Source: Tetrapyrgos nigripes (taxonomy: Eukaryota > Basidiomycota > Agaricomycetes > Agaricales > Campanellaceae). Taken from it: a stretch of 64,000 nucleotides of DNA. The notes under the pieces are model-generated. The model had not been told where the DNA came from and did not search any database. It was given only the letters and a program-made list of their open reading frames with translations. Position 1 is the stretch's first letter. The number at the start of each line of letters is the position of its first letter. The DNA lies in the NCBI GenBank assembly GCA_013368315.1, contig JAACJM010000204.1, positions 1 to 64,000 on the forward strand, in the 5' to 3' direction. This document shows, in pieces, positions 33,961 through 45,170 of the stretch. Position numbers and translations under genes: made by a program.

Positions 33961-35260
33961 GGAGGATAATGATTTCATCAATTTGGAACAAAAGGTCCCT
34001 GAGTCGGATACAGTTGATCCCATCACACCTGAGATCATCATTCCACCCGAAATCATCTCAGGTAGAAGACCTATCACCAGATCTATGATGAAGAAGACAG
34101 GAGGAGTAGAATCCACCAATTTGCTTACCACTAGTCTTGCTCAGGTTATATCCGAAGTTGAAGCTTACAACCCGCTCTCAGTTGCAGAAGCAAAACATCA
34201 ACCAGATTGGCCCAAATGGAAGGAAGCTATAGAAGAGGAAATGAGGAGGCATAAGGAATGAGGAACATTCATCCCAGTTTACGCACCATCAGATGCCAAC
34301 ATTCTCACTGGAAAATGGGTTTATAGGACAAAGAAGGACAAACATGCAAAGGTCAAGGAACATCAAGCACGACTTCTTGTGCATGGATACAACTATTTCC
34401 CAGATGAAACATTCACATCAGTTGCCAAGATGACATCAGGATGAATCATTCTATTCGCAGCATATCGTAACATGGAAGTTCACCAAATGGACATCAAATC
34501 AGCATACCTTTACAGCAAAACTGATCCCAACAAAAATATATTCATGAAACCACCTCCCGGCATCGAGATGGCAGGTGTCAAACCTGTTCAAGTACTCCAT
34601 CTTTGATTAGCTCTCTACAGACTCAAACAAGCTGGATGCTGTTGGTATCTACAATTCTGCGAAATCATGAAGGACATCAGACTCACACGCTCTAACTTTG
34701 ATCACGCCATCTTTTACCAACTCAATCCCTTCATCATCTTATTTATTCACGTCGATGACCTGACATTGGTTACCGATACTATGGCAGACATGGAGAAGTT
34801 GAAGAAGAAGATTAAAGAGAAGGTAGAAGTTACAGATGCAGGAGAATTACATTGGATGCCAGGAATTGAGATATGCAGGAACAGACAAGAACATACACTC
34901 CAAATGTCACAACAACCCTACATCAACTCCATCATTGCACGTTACAGATTCACTGACACCAAACCTGTCTCTGTACCATTCAATCCACATACTCGCTTAT
35001 CAACATCACAAAGTCCTACTACTGTCGAAGAAATTGCCCAGATGTGTGACAAACCATATCAAGAAGCTTTAGGCACTTTACAATATCTATGTCATGCTAC
35101 ATGCCCAGATCTCACTTATCCAGTCTCACAACTCGCCCAATTCGCTCATAATCCAGGCATTGCACACTGGAACGCTTTATGATGCATATTTGCTTATCTT
35201 AAATCAACAAAGGATCATTGGCTGACAGACATTATTGGTTATTCAGATGCAGATGGAATG
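33961..35260 (+). pseudogene. Copia-2 reverse transcriptase
   Basis: A linker with R-P-I-T-R-S-M precedes the RVT_2 domain: W-K-E-A-I-E-E-E, G-K-W-V-Y-R-T-K, D-I-K-S-A-Y-L-Y, and the catalytic box F-I-H-V-D-D-L near 34744. Stops at 34259-34261, 34442-34444 and near 34605 interrupt it; the longest open part is 34667-35182. It directly follows gag, since no protease or integrase is present. Confidence 0.88.
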
Positions 35261-35675
35261 TCTAATGAGGACTGACACTATGCTTAACAGGGGAGCTATA
35301 TCTTGGTCTTCTAAATGACAAGACACGATCTCACTCTCCATTACTAGAGCTGAATACATTGCTCTATCTCACACCGCCAAGGAAGCCATATGGACTTGGA
35401 ACTTCATATCTGAAATCTTTGGATCTATCACTGATCCTATTCTTATTCATTTGGACAACCAATCAGCTATTGCACTCGCTAAGGATGACTGCTATCATGC
35501 TCACACCAAACATATCGACATCTGTTACCACTTTATTCGCTACGTCATTGAAGAGGGCAAAATTCGACTTTCATATTGCCGTACTGACAAAATGACCACT
35601 GACATTTTCACCAAGGCTTTACCATCTCTTAAAGCTAAATACTTTGCTTCATCTATGGGACTTGCAAAGGTTTGA
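35261..35675 (+). pseudogene. Copia-2 RNase H domain
   Basis: RNase H motifs are readable with several stops: the Y-S-D-A-D region near 35240, E-Y-I-A-L-S near 35350, and H-L-D-N-Q-S-A-I near 35450. The K-H-I-D-I-C-Y-H-F tail follows. The last frame (35451-35675) ends just before the polypurine tract gaggaggag. Confidence 0.85.
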
Positions 35676-35682
35676 GGAGGAG

Positions 35683-36534
35683 TGTTGGAATGTTATATTG
35701 ACCTATACTTACAACAAACGATCTTGTCTTTCTCTTCACTTTACTAGTATACATGATCTAGTGTTGTGCTGACTCGACTTTGGCTCACTCCGGCTTGACT
35801 CTCAATGGCTCGATTACATGACTCAGCTCTGGAGCTGTAAATAACTCACTCACTCTGGCTCCAGTTGACCTGAGTCGACCTCAATTGTGTATTTATTGTA
35901 CTGTATGTATCTCTGTATGCCAATACATTACGTGACTAAAGACATTCAAGCAGCACTCCTAATACAATATTGATGCCAACCACCATTTTCTTAAAACTTC
36001 AAATGTTAGATGCTCCTTTGTCCTACAATTGCTTCCCCTTCTACATTCTACAGTATTCCACAATCTGAGCATTGATTTCAGAGCCTTAGGACTCTTTTAC
36101 ATGCTCTCCCTGTTGACGCTAGAATAAACACAGCTAGAGTTGCAAGTGAGCCATAGCTGAGTCGCACTGAGTTGGCTAATGTTGTATTGACTCGACTCGA
36201 CTACAGATCAGCTCAACTCACTGACTTAGCTGGAGTCGAGTTGAGTCGAGTCATGTCCAACACTAACACAATCCACTTGTATCCACATATGCACCACCTA
36301 CTTTCTGTTATACTCCACACTTACATTGTTTCTTACATTGTTGACTCTGAACTGATATCAGACATTACATCATAGTATCCACTTTTCTCCACTGTGTTAT
36401 ATTTATGGACTCATGTAGCCACAGTAGCTAACAGTATAAATACTTAGTAGTTCACTGTCTATACCTCTAGAGCCACAATAGTATTCACTGCTTTGCTTGT
36501 TTAACAAGTATCCTCATACTTATTTATTCTCATA
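35683..36534 (+). repeat. 3' LTR of Copia-2 with inserted MITE
   Basis: It matches the 5' LTR at both ends; the 507-bp MITE at 35759-36265 explains the greater length. The polypurine tract lies at 35672-35682 and the AAGAC duplication follows at 36535-36539. Confidence 0.9.
35759..36265. mobile_element. 507-bp hAT-like MITE with 8-bp target duplication
   Basis: The terminal inverted repeats start TAGTGTTG and continue with tgactcgact on both sides, with small differences. The flanks acatgatc (35751-35758) and acacaatc (36266-36273) are 8 bp and differ at two sites; the intact 5' LTR has acacaatc. The interior is rich in short palindromic actcga/tcgagt motifs. An 8-bp duplication and these ends fit hAT-type non-autonomous elements. 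Confidence 0.8.
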
Positions 36535-36695
36535 AAGACAAGACAATGCTAGAGCTCCTCCTTCAACTAGAGCTTTCGTCTTTTGTGAGACACTTCTTGA
36601 CAGGAATCATACTTCCAATTAGAACCATGCTCTGGGGGGATGTTTTTATTGCCTGCATGACAGTCCAGGTCTCTATGGAACTGAAAGATGATGTA

Positions 36696-37162
36696 CTGTA
36701 CTATTTTGAAGAAGTGTTCAGGGGGGATGACGTGGGACAGGTGCCAGTTCACTACAGCTCACTCAGTTCAGTGTACATGATGACGCGTGACAGTCAAGGA
36801 GTTCAGTTCATTTTAAGCTCATTTATGGCCCAGTTCATACAGATATTACTGCTTATGTATGTAAAGTCAAAGTGAACTGATTTGCAGGCCATCAGTATGG
36901 AACTCAAAGGACTGGAGTACAATGCTGCTGGCAGTGATGATGAAGACAGCACCAATGACAAAACTTACTATGAATAACTTACAGATTGTAGCCAAGAGTC
37001 ATATGACGCAATTTTTTTGTTTTTTGGGCCTCAAAATAGCCTGGAAATAGGTAGATGGTCACTCAGTTCATTCTGTGTACATTATGCGTGACGAACTATG
37101 AAAATTGAACAGTTCAGTCATCGCCGCTATGCGTGACTGAACACTTCTTCGAAATAGTACAG
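36696..37162. mobile_element. 467-bp TIR element with TA target duplication
   Basis: The ends are inverted repeats of 26 bp with one mismatch, starting CTGTACTATTTTGAAGAAGT on the left. TA flanks at 36694-36695 and 37163-37164; the NLR1 flank has the empty site gatgTAttccaac near 8560-8572. This fits a non-autonomous element mobilised by a Tc1/mariner-like or other TA-targeting transposase. Confidence 0.85.
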
Positions 37163-37211
37163 TATTCCAACTTCCCATTAGAAATTCCAATTCTGAGAAC
37201 TTTGCTGTGAG

Positions 37212-37461
37212 TACTCACCCATCCCGTCTCACATTGCGGGTTTTTACAGCATATAGTCAGTAATTTGTCTTGCTTTTGCTGATCTGTTACTGGCATACCA
37301 CAGGTGCAATTCCGAAGATCAAAAGCGAATGTAGTTCGTACTCGACCTCGCGTGGTTCTACTTGTTATGCGAGTAGCAGCACCGTGCGCTGACCACTGCA
37401 CCTGGTCCTCAATGGAGTCCCATTCGCTGGGTTGCTTTTTCTTTTTGGCCATGGCGAGCAA
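37212..37461 (-). pseudogene. Fragment of a gene with a Cys-rich zinc-finger-like motif
   Basis: The - strand frame starts with a basic run (A-K-K-K-K-Q) and contains C-T-C-G-M ... I-C-C-K-N-P-Q-C-E-T-G-W, a spaced Cys pattern like a zinc ribbon or PHD-type finger. It is followed at once by GTGAGTACTC, a good splice donor. It looks like a first exon whose following exons are missing or lie outside; the TIR element is 50 bp further. The family is not assigned. Confidence 0.4.
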
Positions 37462-37860
37462 TGATGTAGGTGGGTCAAAAACCTCTGTTACTGTCCGCCA
37501 ACTAGTTTGTACATATGGTGTAGCTACGAAGTTATACTAGAAGACCTTATAACGTGGTTGAAAGTTTAAGTGACATTCTCTGACCACCGTCGACGTCGAT
37601 CGGCACCTCCACAGGCTCTTCTTAGACACTCAGTTGGATGCCATGAAAAAAAACTTTGGCCAGACCTGACACCCCCTCTCCCTCCTACCTGATGTGCTGG
37701 ATATTTGGCCTGCCTCCCCTTGAGTGAGTGCTAAAGACTAAGTTGTGTCACAGTGGCCACTGTCAAGCTGAAATTTTAGGGTTTTTTTTTTCTCCTGCCT
37801 TTGTTTTTTGTCCCTGTGCACCTCTTCCCCCATAGGGAAAGTCCCAGCAAATAATAGCTC

Positions 37861-38153
37861 TTAATATTAACAACGTAGGTTAGCTGGTCTTTCGCAAAGC
37901 CTTATCTTTGATTCTCTAGTACCGTAACTTTTTATAAAAGCTCATGTGACTTTAGACACTTTTCAAAACCTCTGGCGCATTCCCATCAACCACCCTATTG
38001 AGCGCTAAAGACCAAGTCGTGAAGATCTCATCTAGGCGCTCAAACTGTATCGCATCAAGGTCAGCAGGTCTTTTGCAAGACCTTATCTTTGATGCGTCAT
38101 TGCGCTTTGCATAGACACTCATGTGACTTTAGACACTTTTCAAACTTCTTGCG
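37861..38153 (+). promoter_or_regulatory. Conserved upstream block of NLR2 with a twice-repeated element
   Basis: This has the same organisation as before NLR1: CATGTGACTTTAGACACTTT occurs at 37943 and 38120, each after a ggtcttt..gcaa..ccttatctttgat stretch. It ends about 25 bp before the ATG. Confidence 0.6.
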
Positions 38154-38177
38154 CTTTACCACCAACTATCATTTGAC

Positions 38178-41100
38178 ATGAGGCGAGCTATGAACAGTGT
38201 CAAGCAGAAATTTACAAAGGGAAAGAAACACAAAAAAGTGAATAATATAGGTAGGAAAAGCCAATGGATATACTCTCAATCAAGACCTCATACATATTTA
38301 TTCAGGAGGCAATCCTGTTGAGGATAATATTAATCAGGGCCAGATCGCAGGCCCCGAAGCAGTCCAATCAAGTATGTCTACTACCACTGGTTCCATTTTC
38401 GAATTCACGGAGAACAATTAAAACGTGTTTAGCTGAAAATGTTCAAGCAAAGCAAAGCACCCTCGAGGATACTCGAGTCACAAGCCCAGGTATATGAGCT
38501 TCTAGTTCTTTTTTATTTTGTTGCAGCGTGTAAAATACGCCCTCAAAGCTCCAACAGTGACTCCTTCTGAGGACAACAAGATCAGCGCAGGAAGAGACAT
38601 TTTCTTCAATAATGTCCTGGGAAATCAGAGTCAAACCATTAACAATGATCACAGTCAAACCATGAACTCCAATAACAGATACATTCAGATGGGTAAGCAT
38701 CAAGAACCACATCAGCAGGGTAGAATATTAACAATGAGATCAAATATGTAGGAGACAATATCTTTGTTCGCAACATCAATGAGAGTAGGTACAGCTTTCG
38801 GATAATATGGCATTACTCATACTTTATTAGGTTCTGAGATACAGAAATGGATCAATGCGCCTGATTCATCCATGAATTTCATAGCTGCGTATGACAAAAT
38901 AGCAGAAGGCACTGGAGAGTGGCTCCTCCAGGACTCCAGATTCGTTGAATGGAAAGAAAAAGGAGGCCTGCTCTGGCTTCAAGGCAAAGGTAGGCTTGAA
39001 TTAACTTAATGTAGACTAATTCTCTGACTGAAATCTATTCTAGCTGGTTCTGGAAAGACTTTCCTGCTGTAAGTATTCTGACTTCAAAAGGAAATCCTAT
39101 GACCATTGAATTGTAATTCTTTAGGACCAAAGCCATTGCCAGTCTTAAGGCTGAGAATCATGATGTCCTCTACTTTTATTTTGATACTCGAGATCAGAGC
39201 AAGGCCAAGGCAACCTATAGAGGAATACTTGCTTCCCTTATGCTGGATATGGGCCTTCAATTCAATTCAGCTCAGCTGAAGTCTCTGTAGGAGAGATACA
39301 ACTCAGGAAGGGACCAAATGACAGCTGATGCAATGAAGTCTACCTTGCTGGACCTGTTAAAGCAGGGATCTTCATCTATATACATCTTTATGGATGCTTT
39401 TGATGAATGTCAAATTCAGGACCACCGTTTGGTAGTAGATTTTATTCAACAGCTCCTAGGACTAGGCGTAAATGTTCATATTTGTGTTAGCTGCAGATAT
39501 CCAGCGAGTAATATTGGGATGAATATTGGTACTTATGAAATATCTCTCAACACAGAAGTTGTAGAGGGAGATATAGAGATATATATCCAACAATCTCTTC
39601 AATCCAGGGAGTTATTTTTGAAGATCAGAGAGGAAGTAACAGAGGCCTTATTGCATGGTTCCCATGGGCAGTAAGTATTATTTTTCTCATTCAATTTATT
39701 TAGACACTAATACTATAAAGGATTCGATGGGTAGATTGCCAAATTCAATATTTCCAGCAGCTAGGGTCATGGCGAGCAATCAGGAAAGCCCTGAAAAGTC
39801 TACCAAAAACCTTGGCAGAAACTTATGAACAGGCGTTGAATGCTATCAAAAAAGAGCATCAAGAAGATGCACAGGCCATATTGAAATGGCTTTTATTTGG
39901 ATATAACGATTTGACTATGGAAATGCTGGCAGAAATACTTCGAATTGATTTTGAGCAACAAAGTTTAGATGATCCTGAGCCCATACAGGGACATGAGTTG
40001 TGCAACATTATCAGCTCAACATTAGTTGTGGTCCAACAAGTGACTCGCTGGAATTATCTGACTAACCAGAACGATCGACAAGAAGATATCCTACAACTAG
40101 GACATCCATCAGTGAAGGAGTGTATTGTTTCAGAAGAAATCAAAGAAAGTTCAGCAAAGCTTTTTCAAATCAATGATCAGCTGGCACATGAATTCATTGC
40201 TCAATGTTGTTTAATCTATCTGGTGGATTGTGGAAAAGGTGGACATATAGACTGGGAACGGTTTTCCTTAGCAGGTTATGCTATTGACGGATGGACAGAA
40301 CATGTCAGAAATTTACAACAATTGGGAGATCCAGTCAAATGTTTAAGTTTACATTTGCTCACAGATACAAATACATCCTGCTTGGCATGGATGAAGTTAG
40401 CACCTTATCCTCTTGAGGCTACTGCAGGGTCTGCTCTGCCATTTTATTATGCCAGCATACTTAATCTGCCTAATATGATATTGTTAATGATAGAGAATGG
40501 GGAAGATGTCAATGCTCAGGGTGGTCAATATGGCACTGCACTCCAGGCTGCCTCACACAGAGGCAATGTAGACATAGTCAAGCTTCTGCTCGAGGATGGG
40601 GCAGATGTCAATGCTCAGGGTGGTGTATTTGGCACTGCACTCCAGGCTGCCTCATGGCAAGGCAATGTAGACATAGTCAAGCTTCTGCTTGAGAATGGGG
40701 CAGATGTCAATCCTCAGGGTGGAGCATATGGCACGGCACTCCAGGCTGCTTCATTTGGAAGAGAAGTAGACATAGTCAAGCTTCTGCTTGAGAATGGGGC
40801 AGATGTCAATGCTCAGGGTGGACTATATGGCAATGCACTCCAGGCTGCTTCATATAGAGGAGAAGTAGACATAGTCAAGCTTCTGCTTGAGAATGGGGCA
40901 GATGTCAATGCTCAGGGTGGAGAATATGGCAATGCACTCCAGGCTGCTTCATCAATAGGATATGTAGACATAGTCAAGCTTCTGCTTGAGAATGGGGCAG
41001 ATGTCAATGCTCAGGGTGGAGAATATGGCAATGCACTCCAGGCTGCTTCATATATAGGAGAAGTAGACATAGTCAAGCTTCTGCTTGAGAATGGGGCAGA

Positions 41101-41536
41101 TGTCAATGCTCAGGGTGGTGTATTTGGCAATGCACTCCAGGGTGCTTCATATAGAGGAGCAGTAGACATAGTCAAGTTTCTGCTTGAGAAGGGAGCAAAT
41201 GTCAATGTCAAAGGAGGCAAATATGGCACTGCTCTCCAAGCTGCTTCCATTGCACCTATTGATTGGGATCCTCGTTGTGACTATGTCAAATTGGTAAAAA
41301 TACTACTTGATAATGGAGCAGATATCAATTCCCGAGGTGGTCAATATGGTAGTCCCATTCAGGCTGCTGCCATTAGAGGCAATCAAGAAATATATGACCT
41401 CTTGATACAGAAAGGAGTAACTCCAATTGATCCTATTTTCACTATCTTTCAAAGGGACCCTCGCATTCCCATTCCACTTATGGACAATGAACCAGCAGAT
41501 CATCAGATCTACTGCCCACTCTTCTGGAATATGTAG
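38178..41536 (+). pseudogene. NLR2: NACHT-ankyrin NLR gene with one in-frame stop in NACHT
   Basis: Deduced exons: 38178-38250, 38306-38371, 38433-38489 (tentative), 38558-38692 (tentative start), 38752-38784, 38831-38989, 39044-39068 (P-loop micro-exon), 39125-39670 and 39721-41536. The protein would have the basic N-terminus, the Asn/Gln-rich motif (I-S-A-G-R-D ... G-N-Q-S-Q-T), the pre-NACHT W-I-N-A-P-D-S-S and G-T-G-E-W-L-L, the P-loop G-S-G-K-T, and Walker B M-D-A-F-D-E-C. A winged-helix region and nine ankyrin repeats of 33 residues follow, and it ends like NLR3. A TAG at 39288-39290 lies in frame between Walker A and Walker B, where the paralogs have Tyr. The rest is open, so the defect looks young; recoding, a somatic or sequencing error, or use of the 574-codon C-terminal part alone are alternatives. 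Confidence 0.88.
40459..41430 (+). repeat. Ankyrin repeat array of NLR2 (99-bp units)
   Basis: Nine repeats are present. Seven are near-identical 99-bp units with the frame G-A-D-V-N-A-Q-G-G and V-D-I-V-K-L-L-L-E-N. A longer divergent unit (with an 8-residue insertion) and a final divergent unit follow. Variation concentrates on the residue after G-G and on the four residues after A-A-S. Confidence 0.92.
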
Positions 41537-42345
41537 TTTACTGTAGTATTTCGACCGTAGGTTTGTATCTGGAAGGCGATTATATTCTCTGGATGTATGA
41601 TGGAATTGTCTCTTTTAAAAATCTTCAAAAATGAAATTTTACTGTGAATTACTTGTTTCTCCTGCCCAAATGTTTATAGTGAATACCTGAAATTTCTGTA
41701 GTCTCTTATGAAAATGAATACTTTTTATTTATACCTATGCATCCTCAGGTGAGCTTTTTTCGGAACTCAGTAAGTACTTTCTGCGAACTTTCAAGTACAA
41801 TATTCAAGGCTCTGTCAATGTCACCCAATATATATTATATGAGAGGTTTGATCACTGCACTGATTGTGTTTCTAAAGTGATGTGAGAGCTTACATTCTCC
41901 TGTGATATGAACTATTGACTTTATTACGAGTACTATATATTACCATGATAGTAAGGAGTCCCAGTGCGTATGGCCTATCCTATTATGCAGCAATGGTTGT
42001 CAACGTTGAGGGCCTTCAGCTTGCCTTTGGGGTACAAGATTGACACCAACAAAATGTCCTCACAATCACTACTGAGGTATGTTGAGTCAGAAATAAATAC
42101 CCCGTTTAAGGAAGTATAATGCCATTGCATTTCAGATCATTTTCTTCAACTCGCATCTCGGAGAATGTGGCGATACGTTTCATGGAACGTTCCTGGACCC
42201 ACCCGACAGCGAGAGGACGAGCTCACGCCTTCAATATCTGCAGTAGATAGCAAACCCGCCGTCTGGTCAACCTGCCTACCTACGTACATACTTCTAAGAA
42301 TTTACTTCTAGACACTACCGTTGATAGTACTGGGGGAACACATAT
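41537..42345 (+). repeat. 3' flank of NLR2, shared with NLR3
   Basis: About 0.8 kb following the stop codon matches 50329-51115 with small differences. It contains no convincing gene. It marks the duplicated NLR segment and probably includes the 3' UTR. Confidence 0.75.
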
Positions 42346-42703
42346 CGAACGTTGGATACAGTGAGTTTAGACTGACGAGGTTGTTGCTTTTTCTGTGTTC
42401 TTACGCAATCTACAGTCTTCACCCACCTCTTTGACATCTACTACACCTCGTTCTCGCCCTCATCCTCATCCTTAACTGGCCCTGGGCCCACTCCCTACCC
42501 AGACTTCAACGTTACACCACCCGCTCCCTTCCCATACCTCAACACCAACAATCCCCATCCACCCCCCCCTCCTGCAACGTCCTCACTCCCGCCAAATACA
42601 GTATAGAGGGGGTGTCACCTACGAAAGTATTGGCAGTGTAGGGTGTTGGAGGGGGCTTTCAAGTCATGGTGGTGGGTGATGGATTTAGGGAGGGGGAGAG
42701 GTT
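42346..42703 (+). repeat. R2c: short copy of the R2 start
   Basis: It begins at ttggatacagtgagtttag and follows R2a (18371-18737) and R2b (51766-52121), including the intron with donor gtgagt and acceptor acag. It stops at ggagagg, where the 5-oxoprolinase pseudogene begins. Confidence 0.8.
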
Positions 42704-45170
42704 GAATAATCCCCTTCCAGACTACATCCGCCTCTTGACAACCATCGTCTCCAACGCCCTCCACTCCTTCTCATGATCTGTGGCTCTCATAAACAACCAA
42801 TCCCGTCCCAAAATCGTAGCCGAAAGAGTAAAGCTGGTTGGGTATACGAGTGATTCGGCGGCGGAGGAACATTAGGTGGTTTTCGTGGATGGGAATGGAA
42901 GAGTGAAGAAGGGGTATACGGGTAAAGGATGAGATGTGGTTGGGTATGCAGAGGGTCCGGGGGAGGTAGTAAGAGGTGTGGATGGGGAGGCGGTGAGGGC
43001 TATTTGGAAGCACGGTGGGGCTTTCTCCCTCTCTCTTTTTCCCCTTTGCGTCTTCCCTTCTTTCTCTCTTGTTCCTTCTTTCCTTTCGTTTCCTTCAGTC
43101 CTCCATCTCCTTGCATCACTTAACACCTTTAAATTTCAGACCCGCCCGCCATCAAACAACCCCCCCAAACACCTTCACTCCTCAGGCTATCGCTCTCTCG
43201 CCATCGTCTTTGCGCACTTCTAGACATAACCCCAGCACGAGAGACTCGTTACGTCTATTGCAAAAGTTGAAGTGGGATTTACACAGGTGGGTACGATCTG
43301 GTTCATTCTGCTTTGTATCCTGCCATTCGCCGGTAAAGTGCTTATATAGGTTAATAGGTAGCCCAAAACGCAAAGCTGGTCGCCATGACCAAACTCGTCT
43401 TTCGAGGCGTCGGCTGTACCGCCGACGCATATCTCATACCCATCCTCCATCAATACCTAAACGATCTCCTCTCTGGTTTTGACGCTCATTCATGCAAAGG
43501 GTCTCGGTCTTCCACGTCTTCCGCTTCGTCGTCATCGGGATCCAAGTCAACTGGCAGGGGGGATAAAAGAGAGAAAGAAGGGACGAGAAAACCTCGGGTG
43601 GAATTTATGTCCCCTCCCAAAGGCTTGGTCGACACAGACCGATTTAGCGGGTTGAAGAGTATACTGAATAGGACTACATACGGGGTTGGGGTTGGGTATG
43701 CGTTGATGTGTTACGAGAGAAAAGAGGGGAAGGCGAAGAAGGGAAGGCGATGCTGGTAATTGGGTTAGTCAAGTCGTCTTTTCTGTATCTTTGTCGGCGT
43801 CATGATTCCGATCTTCATCCTCTTCCCTCATTCCCCTTCCCCGCCTCTCGCCTTCACAGTAACGCAACGTGCACACCGCAATGCGCATACGATAATTCTG
43901 ATGTAGACACTGGCAGCCTAGACGTGGGAGGCACATCAACCTATCCCGCTACACAGGAAGACTTGAGTTAGTGTATGAGATTACGACGGGTGGGTTTATG
44001 ACACAGGTGGGTTTTGGATTCTTGGTTTTGGTTTTCGGTTTTCGATTTTCGATTTATTTTTTTTTTCCTTTTCTCTTTTTCCTCGCCTGGGGTCACCCGC
44101 GTACCCCTTGCTCCATTTTGGTCTCATTTGTCAAGTCAGCTTTCCTTCTCTTTCTCTTTCTCCCTCTCATTCTCGTTCCCGTTTTCATTTTCGTTTCTGT
44201 TGGTGTTCCTAGTTAGACGTTGTGGATATAATGCATTTGCTGATACTGACGCTGCTTCTTTTGTACTATTAGCTTACATACTACGTACATCGGGTTGCCT
44301 ACTAGACCCCCGGCATATCAAATTCTGGTCTTAGCCTGGGTAATACACTCCTCCTTTCCCTCATTCTCCTTCTCTCCGCTCACCACACTACCCACATCAC
44401 TCACCCCTTCCCCCCTTCTCCCCCTTCCCCCCCCCTTTCCTCACCACCAACACTTTTCACATCCCTTTCCGTTCTCTTCCTTTTCTTCTGTCCAACATCC
44501 AATTCTAATCTCCCCCCCAACCCACAGTCCTTGCTCCTCAACAACAAAAACAAAAACACGACTCAGCCCTCGAAAAAAGTCTTTTCAAACAAACATCAAC
44601 ACTATCGCCGCAGGCAAGGGGGGGATCCTGTCTCACATTCGTTAATGGACTGTTTAGAGCGGGGTCTGAGAGTGCAGGTGCTGGTGCAGAACCGGGACCA
44701 AGGTGTTAAGTATAGGTGAGTGATTGTTTATCGTTCTGGGGGGTTGAGATTTTCCTCTTTTCGTTGCTTTTTTCCTTGGTGTGGTCAAGCTTGTCTTCAT
44801 TCTGCCAGATGTTGTTAAGTAGTACCGGGTTATCGATACTTCAGAGTTCATACTTGGTTCTTACGTTTCAAGTTTCTTTGCGTTTTTGTTTTTGTTTTTG
44901 TTTTCGCTTTTCAGTTTTCGCTTTCATACGTTGGATCGTGAGAGTCTCTCTCTCGAGTCTATCTTCTCTCTCGTCTTCTCTGTTCTTTTGGGTTTGGGTT
45001 TGGGTTTTATCACTTGGCGCTATTCTCTTTTCTTCTATTCACCTGTTCAGAATTCTGAGACTCGGAAGCTGAGCCGAACCTTTTCTCCCTCCCCGCTTCC
45101 TCCTTCTCTTACCCCCCTCTCACAACCATACCAGTCAACAGGAAAAACGGCCCGCTAAAACGCTATCCTC
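42704..45170 (+). pseudogene. 5-oxoprolinase (hydantoinase/oxoprolinase) pseudogene
   Basis: Several frames in the right order match the N-terminal hydantoinase half of ATP-dependent 5-oxoprolinase, an enzyme of the gamma-glutamyl cycle that opens 5-oxoproline to glutamate. Visible are L-L-T-T-I-V-S-N-A-L and N-Q-S-R-P-K-I (about 42720-42815), V-G-Y-T-S-D (42838), E-G-P-G-E-V-V-R-G (42948), and T-A-D-A-Y-L with D-T-D-R-F-S-G-L-K-S-I (43410-43665). D-V-G-G-T-S-T (43922), I-N-T-I-A-A-G (44600) and N-G-L-F-R-A-G-S-E-S-A-G-A-G (44644) follow, with R-K-N-G-P-L after an intron ending near 45140. Frameshifts and stops between the pieces show it is dead; the C-terminal half is missing. The intron positions suggest it came from a genomic copy, not from cDNA. 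Confidence 0.8.

Larger units (their letters stand above)
23526..36534 (+). mobile_element. Ty1/Copia retrotransposon 2 (Copia-2), lacking protease and integrase, split by a Gypsy element
   Basis: The LTRs are 23526-23862 and 35683-36534, the latter enlarged by a MITE. The target duplication AAGAC lies at 23521-23525 and 36535-36539, and the uninterrupted NLR1 flank near 8173 confirms the site. Gag, a CCHC knuckle, reverse transcriptase and RNase H are recognisable, but no protease or integrase lies between gag and RT. Without the Gypsy insertion (24266-32509 plus one GTCAT) the element would be about 4.8 kb. It is non-autonomous and decayed. Confidence 0.92.
36535..37860 (+). repeat. Rest of the NLR2 upstream region, with insertions
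   Basis: The first part (36540-36695) matches the NLR1 upstream sequence at 8172-8292 and 8520-8567 and contains an open frame starting M-L-E-L-L-L-Q-L. It is followed by the MITE at 36696-37162, a zinc-finger gene fragment on the - strand and unassigned DNA. The part from about 37771 matches the NLR4 upstream region (61806 onwards). Confidence 0.6.

Noticed and set aside
44014..45072. Phe/Ser/Leu-rich frames in the 5-oxoprolinase pseudogene
   Set aside because: They come from T- and TC-rich intron sequence between the recognisable oxoprolinase pieces, not from a membrane protein gene.
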